DNA of 64,000 nt, from NCBI GenBank assembly GCA_964425915.1, contig CAYROO010000001.1:575838-639837 (forward strand). The letters are read 5' to 3'. Shown piece after piece: positions 25,537 through 32,608 of this stretch (the first letter of the stretch is position 1; the number at the start of each line of letters is the position of its first letter). The notes beneath the pieces were generated by a model that was given only the letters and a program-made list of their open reading frames with translations, had not been told where the DNA came from and did no database searches. A program made the position numbers and the translations under genes. This DNA comes from Polycyclovorans sp964425915 (lineage in GTDB: Bacteria > Pseudomonadota > Gammaproteobacteria > Nevskiales > Nevskiaceae).

Positions 25537-26796
25537 ATGGCGCAGTCCCATTTCAGAACAACCGCAAACCAGGAAGCGCACGGGCTCATGTGTGCAGCCA
25601 ACCCGATTCTTGAAGACGTCCGCCCAGCCCGCGAGGTGGTCCCGCACCTCCCCGACAACATGATCTTGGCATCCGGGCCCACCATGCCCTGGTCCCGCTA
25701 CCACGGGGGCCAGCGTGCCGCGATCATCGGAGCCGCACGGTACGAGGGGCTGGCATCGACGGCTGCGGAGGCGGAGGCGAAGCTGGCGAACGGCGAAATA
25801 CAGGTCGCCGGGTGCCAGGATTACGCCTGCGTCGGCTCACTCGCAGGTGTGTATTCCGCTTCAATGGCTGTCTTCGTCGTCCGAGATGCCCAGTCCGGAA
25901 AACGTGTTTACTGCAACTTCTATGAGGGCCAGAACCCGCGGAGGCTGAACTACGGGGTTTATGACGAAGGCGTCCATCAACGCCTGCTCTTCATCGATCG
26001 TGTGATCGCCCCGGTTGTGGGGGAGGCGGTTCGCCGTGCTGGGGGTGTTCCCCTCAAGCCGCTGATGATTCGGGCACTACACATGGGCGACGAGCTCCAC
26101 AGCCGCAATACTGCTGCCTCGCTGCTTTTCTGTCGCGCACTGATGCCTGAGCTGGTCAGCATGGCGCGCGATGATCGCCACGGCGTCGACAAGACAATCG
26201 CGCTGCTGACCGAGGATCACTATTTCTTCCTGCGGCTATCGATGGCTGCCGCCAAGGCCATCGCTGACGCTGCGCACGGGGTGAAGGGCTCCAGCATCGT
26301 CACTGCCATGGCTCTTAACTGTAACGAGTTCGGCGTCCGTATCAGCGGACTTGGCGATCGCTGGTTCTGTGGCGAGCTGCCCGAGGTCCGGGCGAAGCTT
26401 TTTGACGGCTTCAGCGAGGATGACATCGCTTGGATGGGCGGCGAGAGCATGATCACCGAGACCGTAGGCCTGGGCGCCTTCGCGCAAGCTGCTGCCTTCC
26501 CACTACAGGCGTATCAGGGCGGCGATCCAGAGACCATGGTGGAGCGAAACCTCAGCCTGTACGAGATCGTTCAGGGCGACAACACCGCCTTTAAGATCCC
26601 TTTCCTACGCTTCCGAGGAACCCCGACCGGAATTGATCTATTCAAGGTGCTCGAAACGGGTATCGGCCCACTCATGAACATGGGAATCGCCGGCGCTGGG
26701 GGCGGTCAGATCGGCGCCGGATATGTGCGGGCCCGTATGGGATGCTTCGAACAGGCAGCCAGGGCTTTCAAACAGCAATACGGCGAAGGCGGCTAA
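25537..26796 (+). CDS. DUF1116 protein (YlbE/YahG-like, oxamate carbamoyltransferase-subunit family)
   Basis: Cytoplasmic protein of 419 residues in the DUF1116 family. Key matches are QDYACVGSLAGVYSASM, IRALHMGDELHSRNTAAS, HGVKGSSIVTAMALNCNEFGVRISGL and the C-terminal GGGQIGAGYVRARMGCFEQA. In E. coli a DUF1116 protein works with FdrA and AllH in carbamoyl transfer of anaerobic allantoin breakdown. No fdrA, allH or carbamate kinase gene is in this window. From memory the N-terminus is shorter than in YlbE. Start ATG 25537 has AGGAG 11-15 nt upstream. Divergent from the porin; ends 4 nt into the convergent hisN-like gene. Specific activity unknown. Confidence 0.8.
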   Translation: MAQSHFRTTANQEAHGLMCAANPILEDVRPAREVVPHLPDNMILASGPTMPWSRYHGGQRAAIIGAARYEGLASTAAEAEAKLANGEIQVAGCQDYACVGSLAGVYSASMAVFVVRDAQSGKRVYCNFYEGQNPRRLNYGVYDEGVHQRLLFIDRVIAPVVGEAVRRAGGVPLKPLMIRALHMGDELHSRNTAASLLFCRALMPELVSMARDDRHGVDKTIALLTEDHYFFLRLSMAAAKAIADAAHGVKGSSIVTAMALNCNEFGVRISGLGDRWFCGELPEVRAKLFDGFSEDDIAWMGGESMITETVGLGAFAQAAAFPLQAYQGGDPETMVERNLSLYEIVQGDNTAFKIPFLRFRGTPTGIDLFKVLETGIGPLMNMGIAGAGGGQIGAGYVRARMGCFEQAARAFKQQYGEGG

Positions 26797-27578
26797 TCGA
26801 CCAAACCATCCGACAGCGTGCCAAACGCTGGGTGGAGCCGGCTGTTCGTGGCGAGCACGGTGGTGGTGTTCAGCGACAGTTCGGCTCCACCCAGTTCCGT
26901 AAACCGACCGCCCGCCTCTTTGACAATCACACTGAGCGCAGCGATATCGAGGATGTTGACGTTGGTCTCGACAACGGCGTCAATGCGGCCGGATGCCAAC
27001 AGATGATAGTGCAGGAAATCCGCATAGCCACGGATGCGGTGCAGCTGCGGGATGATGCTGCCGAGCACGGCCCAGCCCGGAGACTGCGCAAGGCGCGCCA
27101 GATTGCCCAGCGACAGGGTGGCCTGCGGCAGCTGATCAACCTGACTGACCGTGATGCGCTCGCCGTCGAGCCAAGCGCCCTGCCCCTTGACCGCCCAGGC
27201 CAGCTCACCCTCACCCCCGTTCCAGCAAGGCGCGCAGGACACGCCCAGCACCAGTTCGCCGCGGTGCATCAGCGCGATCTGCACGGAAAACATGGGATAA
27301 CCACGGACGAAAGCCTTGGTGCCGTCGATGGGGTCGATCAGCCACAGGAACTCAGCATCCGTGTCGCCACGTCCCAGCTCCTCGCCATAAAAGGCATGTC
27401 CAGGGAAGCGAGCCGCGATGACCTCACGGATTGCACGCTCGGCAGCGATATCCACCTCCGTAACCGGGGTGGCATCGGCCTTGGTTTCCACCTTGAAATT
27501 GCCACGGTAGGCGCGACGGATCAGTTCGGCGGCCGCTGCGGCGGCGGCGTGGGCGGTTTCAAGATGTTCGGCGTACAT
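26793..27578 (-). CDS. Inositol-monophosphatase-family phosphatase (histidinol-phosphatase-like)
   Basis: Mg-dependent Li-sensitive phosphatase fold of 261 residues. Metal-binding motifs are GEELG, WLIDPIDGTKAFVRGYPMF (DPIDGT) and the C-terminal NILDIAALSVIVKEAGG. The set of TPVTEVDIAAERAIRE and FVRGYPMFSVQIAL is common in the HisN type, which dephosphorylates histidinol phosphate, but a broad inositol or sugar phosphatase cannot be ruled out. Single gene, convergent with the DUF1116 gene by 4 nt. Confidence 0.85.
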   Translation of the reverse strand: MYAEHLETAHAAAAAAAELIRRAYRGNFKVETKADATPVTEVDIAAERAIREVIAARFPGHAFYGEELGRGDTDAEFLWLIDPIDGTKAFVRGYPMFSVQIALMHRGELVLGVSCAPCWNGGEGELAWAVKGQGAWLDGERITVSQVDQLPQATLSLGNLARLAQSPGWAVLGSIIPQLHRIRGYADFLHYHLLASGRIDAVVETNVNILDIAALSVIVKEAGGRFTELGGAELSLNTTTVLATNSRLHPAFGTLSDGLVD

Positions 27579-27671
27579 GGGCGATATGAGCGAGAGCAGA
27601 GCCGCTTATTGTCCCACGTCCCACCCGTCCGGGTGAGCCTGTCTTGTCACAGTCTGACTTATACTGATCGC

Positions 27672-27885
27672 GTCGCAGGTGCTGCAGGGCGTTGCCCTTC
27701 GGCTGAAACGGGAAGCTGGTGAACAGGCCAGCGCTGCCCCCGCAACGGTAAGCGAGAAGAATCGACCATCACACCCACTGGCTCCGGCCGGGAAGGGCGT
27801 CGAGGAACGGCTCGCGAGCCCGGAGACCGGCCTGCAACAGGCGCGCGCCCTTGGGCGTGTTTACTTGCGTTGGACCGCTGCGGGG
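27672..27885 (+). ncRNA. Cobalamin (AdoCbl) riboswitch
   Basis: The 330-base leader ahead of btuB carries the conserved features of a B12 riboswitch: CAGGTGCTGC start, the GGGAAGCTGGTGAA segment, GCTGCCCCCGCAACGGTAA core, and the B12 box AGCCCGGAGACCGGCCTGC at 27817-27835. A GC-rich loop-stem segment (GGCGCGCGCCC, about 27839-27851) follows and may be the expression platform. It should switch off the transporter gene, and perhaps the following adenosyltransferase, when cobalamin is plentiful. Exact ends are estimated. Confidence 0.92.
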
Positions 27886-27908
27886 ATGCAGCGGCCGGGA
27901 GCTTGAAC

Positions 27909-29723
27909 ATGAAAACCCCGTTGTTGATGGGCGCCGCCACGGCGCTCGTGCTTTCGTCTTTTTCGGCTGCGGCCGAATCCTCTTCTGCCCTGTCTTCGGT
28001 CACTGTCACCACGACACGCTCCGAGATCGCGCTGGAGGACGCCCTCCCCTCGGTCACCCTGATCAGCCGCGAAGACATAGAGCGGCTGCAGCCAAACGAC
28101 ATCGCCGACCTGTTGCGCTTCATTCCCGGCGTCGATGTTGCGCGCTCGGGCGGTGCCGGTCAGCAGGTGTCGGCCTTCATCCGTGGCGGCAACTCTGACC
28201 ACACCCTCTACCTCATTGACGGCGTTCGTTTCACCACCGAAACCTTCCTCAACGCGCTGATTCAGCACTTGACCCCGGAATCGATCGAACGGATCGAGGT
28301 GGTCAAGGGATCGCGCTCCGCAGCCTGGGGCTCAGATGCCATTGGCGGTGTGGTCAACATCATCACCCGTACGGCCACAGAAGGCGTGGGTGCCGGCGTC
28401 ACGCTCAAGGGGGGCAGTTACGGGACACGGGACAGCGCCATGCGCGCCAGCGTCCGCCGGGGACCACACAGTCTCAGCGCCAACATTCAACGTCAGGAGA
28501 TCGACGGCTTTCCGCCGCTGCGCAGCGGCGGCCGCCGTGCCGGTCACGAGAACACCACGGCAGTGCTGTCGGGCAGCACCGGGTGGCGCGGACACCGGTT
28601 CGAGGTCCAACAGCAATGGGCCAACGGCACCACAGAGTATCTTCGATTCGGCAGTGACCGCAGCCAGGATTTTGACAGCGATGTCGGCCAGCTCAGCGGT
28701 ACCTTCAGGCTGCCGTCTGACTGGGCGCTTCGGGTCAGCGGGCAACAGGCACTGGACCTGATCGAGCAGCTCGAACCCGATGACATCACACGGCCTGACC
28801 TGTTCAGCAGTACCGAGGTCGAACGCCGCAGCCTGGAAGTCGAGGCCTACGGCACGGTGGCCGGCGTCGATCTGCGGATCGGGGGCCTGACCAGCCTATC
28901 CGAGATTGATGCCCAAACCTTCAGCAGCTTCGGCGACAGCAGCACCGTTGAAAGCACCCGTCGCAAGGCCGTATTCGGCCAGGCCAGTGCGCAGTGGGGC
29001 GCGCTCGACGGCATGGCAGCCCTGCGCTACACCGACCACAAGCAGTTTGGCGATGTCACCACCGGCAGCATCGAGTTGGGCTATCGGCTGCGCGAGGGCA
29101 CCCGGGTGGCAGCACTGTATGGCACCGGCTTCAAGGAACCGGATCTCACCGATCTGTTCGGCAACTTCGGTAATCCGGACCTCGAACCCGAGCAGTCGAA
29201 GAGCAGCGAACTGAGCCTGCGCCAGGTGATGGGCGCCCACCAGGTCGTCACGGTGGCCCTGTTCGACCTGCGCATCCGTGACTTCATCCTGTTCGACCCT
29301 GTCACCTTTGTGCCCTACAACGCCACCGCGCGCATCCAGGGCACCGAGCTGAGCTGGCAGTACGACGACGGCCAATGGCGGGTGGCGCTGTCAGGCTCAC
29401 TGCAGGACCCGAAGAATGAGCAGACTGGCGGAAAACTCGTGCGTCGATCCCACAAGTCTCTCAGTGCCACCGTCCAGCATCGGTTCGACACCGTCACGGT
29501 GGGCGTGGATGTGTTCGGCCAGGGCCGCCGTGAGGACAGCAATCAGGCCACTCTGGGCGGCTACGGCCTGCTCAATGCAGACATTCGCTGGCGTCTCAAC
29601 CCCGAGCTGCAACTTGCACTGCGTGGCGAGAACCTACTCGACAAGACCTACGAGCTGGTCGATGGCTATCGCACACCCGGATCCAGTGGCTACCTCACGC
29701 TGCGCTACGATTGGCAGCCTTAG
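27909..29723 (+). CDS. btuB: TonB-dependent vitamin B12 receptor
   Basis: Outer-membrane cobalamin importer, 604 residues. A signal peptide (LLMGAATALVLSSFSAAA) precedes a TonB-box-like region (SSVTVTTTRSE). The plug follows with RFIPGVDVARSGGAGQQVSAFIRG, HTLYLIDGVRF and EVVKGSRSAAWGSDAIGGVVNIITR. The barrel ends with the classic GYLTLRYDWQP. Control by the B12 riboswitch just upstream identifies the substrate. ATG 27909 gives a proper signal peptide; the frame starts earlier only inside the riboswitch. Followed 54 nt later by the adenosyltransferase gene. Confidence 0.95.
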   Translation: MKTPLLMGAATALVLSSFSAAAESSSALSSVTVTTTRSEIALEDALPSVTLISREDIERLQPNDIADLLRFIPGVDVARSGGAGQQVSAFIRGGNSDHTLYLIDGVRFTTETFLNALIQHLTPESIERIEVVKGSRSAAWGSDAIGGVVNIITRTATEGVGAGVTLKGGSYGTRDSAMRASVRRGPHSLSANIQRQEIDGFPPLRSGGRRAGHENTTAVLSGSTGWRGHRFEVQQQWANGTTEYLRFGSDRSQDFDSDVGQLSGTFRLPSDWALRVSGQQALDLIEQLEPDDITRPDLFSSTEVERRSLEVEAYGTVAGVDLRIGGLTSLSEIDAQTFSSFGDSSTVESTRRKAVFGQASAQWGALDGMAALRYTDHKQFGDVTTGSIELGYRLREGTRVAALYGTGFKEPDLTDLFGNFGNPDLEPEQSKSSELSLRQVMGAHQVVTVALFDLRIRDFILFDPVTFVPYNATARIQGTELSWQYDDGQWRVALSGSLQDPKNEQTGGKLVRRSHKSLSATVQHRFDTVTVGVDVFGQGRREDSNQATLGGYGLLNADIRWRLNPELQLALRGENLLDKTYELVDGYRTPGSSGYLTLRYDWQP

Positions 29724-29735
29724 CCTTATCACGAC

Positions 29736-29755
29736 GGGCGGTCTTGCGACCGCCC
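29736..29755 (+). other. Hairpin between btuB and the adenosyltransferase gene
   Basis: GGGCGGTC pairs with GACCGCCC around TTGC, 12 nt after the btuB stop. No U-tract follows, so it probably does not stop transcription fully before the next gene, which lies 22 nt further on. Confidence 0.5.
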
Positions 29756-29777
29756 CTCGATTCAACCGGAACCGTCC

Positions 29778-30332
29778 ATGGGCCACCGCCTCTCCAAGAT
29801 CATGACCCGTACCGGCGACAGCGGCACCACCGGCCTTGCCACCGGTGATCGCCTGCCGAAAGCCCACCCTCGGGTGGCCGCCATGGGCGATGTTGACGAA
29901 CTCAACTGCGTCCTCGGCCTGGTGCTCACGCATGATCTGCCAGCGCCCATGCGCGAGCAGCTGGAGCGGACCCAACAGGAGCTGTTCAGTCTGGGCGGTG
30001 AACTCGCCATGCCTGGGCACACCCTGGTCACCGATGAGCAGGTGGCGACGCTTGAGGCATCGCTCAATGCGCTCAACGATGCGCTCCCGCCCTTGAAGGA
30101 ATTCATCATGCCGGGCGGCACCCCTGCCTGCGCGCATGCCCACCTGGGGCGGGCCGTGGCGCGTCGCGCCGAGCGCGCGGTGTGGACGCTGCATGCCAGT
30201 GAGCCACTGGCGCCCAACCCGATGCGCTATCTCAACCGGCTCTCCGACTACCTGTTCGTTTGCGCCCGGGCATTGGCGCGAATGGAAAACGGGCAGGAAG
30301 TGGAGTGGCGCCGCGGACCGGCCTCAACGTAG
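29778..30332 (+). CDS. PduO-type cob(I)alamin adenosyltransferase
   Basis: Transfers the adenosyl group of ATP to cob(I)alamin to make coenzyme B12. The 184-residue protein has the ATP-binding N-terminus MTRTGDSGTTGL, the MGDVDELNCVLGLVL helix, and RAVARRAERAVWTLH and NPMRYLNRLSDYLFVCAR near the C-terminus, all diagnostic of the PduO/MMAB family. It follows btuB under the same riboswitch, which makes sense as the step after uptake. Its 3' end overlaps the convergent btuF gene by 9 nt. Confidence 0.95.
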   Translation: MGHRLSKIMTRTGDSGTTGLATGDRLPKAHPRVAAMGDVDELNCVLGLVLTHDLPAPMREQLERTQQELFSLGGELAMPGHTLVTDEQVATLEASLNALNDALPPLKEFIMPGGTPACAHAHLGRAVARRAERAVWTLHASEPLAPNPMRYLNRLSDYLFVCARALARMENGQEVEWRRGPAST

Positions 30333-31133
30333 CGCATCCAGCGCGCCGCACAGCGGCCCCAGAACCTCCAGCATGCCGGGGCTGGCGCGTGCAAAGCGGT
30401 TGACGTCCACTGAGATGAAGGCCGGCGTCCGTCCACGCGCCGACGGCAATTCCGCCCAGAAGGCCCGCACGGCCGCGGCGTCGACGTCAGCATGGACAAC
30501 CGCGTCAATGTCGGTGACCGCCAGGCGTTCACGGCTGACCGCCATCGCCAGCCGCGGCAACTCTGAGAACACGTTGACCGCGCCGCACAGCGCCAGCGCC
30601 TCGCTGATCGGGCTGTCACCATTGATGGTGAACGCGGGCTCCACATCCACCTGATAGAACACACGCACCGGCGACCCCTGACCATAACGGGCGCGCAGCG
30701 TCTCAAGCTGATCAAGGAAACGCGTGGCCTCGGCATCGGCCACCGAGGCAGTGCCGAAACGACTGCCGAGTTGCCGCAGGGCGCTGGCGATATCCTCCAG
30801 GCGCTGAATCCGGACCATCACCACCGCAATCCCCAGCTTCTCCAGTCGCGCCACCCGCTCGGGTGGTGTGCCCCCCTCCCAGGCAATGACATGACTGGGC
30901 CGCAGTGCCACCAGGGCCTCCAGCGACACGCGAAAGGCATCGCCGATCCGAGGCAGTGCGGCGGCCTCCGGCGGACGATCAGTGTAATCGGCAACCGCCA
31001 CCAGGCGATCACAGGCCCCGGCGGCGCAGACCAGCTCCGCCAGGTGGGGCGCCAAGGTCACCACCCGCGGCGGGTTGGCGCCGACCGCCACCGTCCAGAA
31101 CGCCAACAGCAGCGCCGCCAATGCGCGGGTCAC
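30324..31133 (-). CDS. btuF: Cobalamin-binding periplasmic protein (BtuF-like)
   Basis: Periplasmic substrate-binding protein of an ABC importer, 269 residues. The signal peptide (LAALLLAFWTVAVGA) is followed by RVVTLAPHLAELVCAAGACDRLVAVADYTDRPPEA, the BtuF/TroA-family opening, then ALVALRPSHVIAWEGGTP. GTG 31133 overlaps the stop of the upstream ampE gene (GTGA), so it is the third gene of an ampD-ampE-btuF operon. btuC and btuD are not in the window. The opposite-strand btuB and adenosyltransferase genes support cobalamin as ligand. Confidence 0.88.
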   Translation of the reverse strand: MTRALAALLLAFWTVAVGANPPRVVTLAPHLAELVCAAGACDRLVAVADYTDRPPEAAALPRIGDAFRVSLEALVALRPSHVIAWEGGTPPERVARLEKLGIAVVMVRIQRLEDIASALRQLGSRFGTASVADAEATRFLDQLETLRARYGQGSPVRVFYQVDVEPAFTINGDSPISEALALCGAVNVFSELPRLAMAVSRERLAVTDIDAVVHADVDAAAVRAFWAELPSARGRTPAFISVDVNRFARASPGMLEVLGPLCGALDALR

Positions 31134-31999
31134 AGCATGGAACCGGTGGAACCCACCGCAAACACCGCCAACAGAATGAGCAGCGCCCGCCATTGCATGC
31201 GCAGCACCTCGTCGAGGCAGTCGTCCAGCCGTCCGGGGACCGCGGGACCCCCATCGCCCTCCTCGCGCATGACCGACGCCGCCGACACCTCGGACAGCAG
31301 AATCCAGGTCCGTGCGTGCCAGACCTGCTGCTCCTCCCCCAATCGACGCCAGCAGCGCAGCGCGTCATCGAGGCTGCCGGCAAGACCAAACAGCAAGGCG
31401 GTGACCCGCGCCGGCACGAAGGCGACCACCTGGTGCAGGCGGTCAGCCCATTGCTGGGCGGGGCTCTCGCCCTGGTGCTGCAGCAGAAGCAGCGGCAGGC
31501 GGCTGATCAGACGGTAGGCCAGCGCCCCGGCGGCGCCGAACGCGAGAAAGCCCAGCAGCACCCCGAACAAACGTTCGTGGGACTGGATGAACAGCGATCC
31601 AAGCAGCGAGCGGTGCGAGGGCGTGGGCTGCGGCGCGTCCCAGCGCAGGGCCTGCATCAGGCGTCGCTCGGTCGCCTGGTCGCCGGCCTCATGGGCCGCC
31701 TGCAGGCGATGAATATCCTCGGCCAGGTCGCGCGGCCCCAGGCACAGCAACAACACCCCAGCCGACAGCAATACCTGTAACACCGGACTGGGAATGCCCG
31801 ACAGCAGCTCACACACCAGCCAGACCGGCAGCGCAATCCACAGCAGCAGAATACCGGGGTGACGCCACATCGGCGGCCACGGCAACAGCCGCTCCGCGCT
31901 GCGCAGCAGCCATGGCATCAACCGCGCATCGCCCCAGCCCGGCAACTGCCCCAGCACACGTTCGAACAGGATGGCGGCAAGGATGCCGATCAGCGTCAT
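31130..31999 (-). CDS. ampE: AmpE-like inner-membrane protein (CobD/CbiB-related)
   Basis: Integral membrane protein of 289 residues with about four or five hydrophobic segments and RLFGVLLGFLAFGAAGALAYRLI, the signature stretch of AmpE. AmpE is linked genetically to ampD and has been proposed to sense cell-wall state; it is distantly related to the cobalamin-biosynthesis protein CbiB. Its start overlaps the ampD stop by 4 nt, favouring AmpE. Its position directly before btuF leaves open a role in cobalamin metabolism, but I rate that less likely. Confidence 0.82.
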   Translation of the reverse strand: MTLIGILAAILFERVLGQLPGWGDARLMPWLLRSAERLLPWPPMWRHPGILLLWIALPVWLVCELLSGIPSPVLQVLLSAGVLLLCLGPRDLAEDIHRLQAAHEAGDQATERRLMQALRWDAPQPTPSHRSLLGSLFIQSHERLFGVLLGFLAFGAAGALAYRLISRLPLLLLQHQGESPAQQWADRLHQVVAFVPARVTALLFGLAGSLDDALRCWRRLGEEQQVWHARTWILLSEVSAASVMREEGDGGPAVPGRLDDCLDEVLRMQWRALLILLAVFAVGSTGSML

Positions 32000-32535
32000 A
32001 GCAGGCTCCGGTACAGGGCCCAGTCGAAATACGGGCCGGGGTCGGTCTTGCGCCCCGGGGCGATATCGCTGTGGCCAACGATACGGTCTCGGGTGATGGC
32101 GGGGAAGGCTTCCTGCAGCGCCCGTGTGACCCCCGCAAGACGACGGTACTGGGTGGTCGTGAAAGGTCGATGATCAGACCCCTCCAACTCGATACCGATG
32201 GAAAAGTCATTGCACCGCTCCCGCCCCTGGAACCGGGACACTCCGGCATGCCAAGCGCGTTCGTGCAGCGCGACAAACTGCATCAGCGCGCCAGCGCGCC
32301 GCAGAAACAGATGGGCCGAGACTCTGAGTTGGCGCAGGCTTTCGAAGCTGGGGTGCGCCTTGGGATCGAGCTGATTGGTGAACAGATCCTCCACCGCCCG
32401 GCCGGCGAAGTGCTCCGGCGGCAGCGAGATGGCATGAATGACCAACAGCGAAATCACCTCACCGGCCGGCCGGTCGTCCCGATTCGGCGAAGGACACCAG
32501 CGGGCACCGCGCAGGCGTCCATTCGTGGCATCCAC
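31996..32535 (-). CDS. ampD: 1,6-anhydro-N-acetylmuramyl-L-alanine amidase AmpD
   Basis: Cytoplasmic zinc amidase of peptidoglycan recycling. From GTG 32535 the protein is 179 residues. The zinc ligands fall at His34 (LLVIHAISLPP), His155 and Asp165 (VGHSDIAPGRKTDPGPYFDW), with catalytic Glu116 in IGIELEG. This nearly matches the known AmpD numbering and supports this start over ATG 32610. AmpD activity also sets AmpR-dependent beta-lactamase induction in other bacteria. Divergent from the M16 protease gene across about 70 bases. Confidence 0.93.
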   Translation of the reverse strand: MDATNGRLRGARWCPSPNRDDRPAGEVISLLVIHAISLPPEHFAGRAVEDLFTNQLDPKAHPSFESLRQLRVSAHLFLRRAGALMQFVALHERAWHAGVSRFQGRERCNDFSIGIELEGSDHRPFTTTQYRRLAGVTRALQEAFPAITRDRIVGHSDIAPGRKTDPGPYFDWALYRSLL

Positions 32536-32608
32536 GGTCAGCGCCGAAGGGCGGGTGCTGGCGGCGGCCGCTACACTCGGGACTCTGGTCTGGATGAGTT
32601 CTCTGCCC

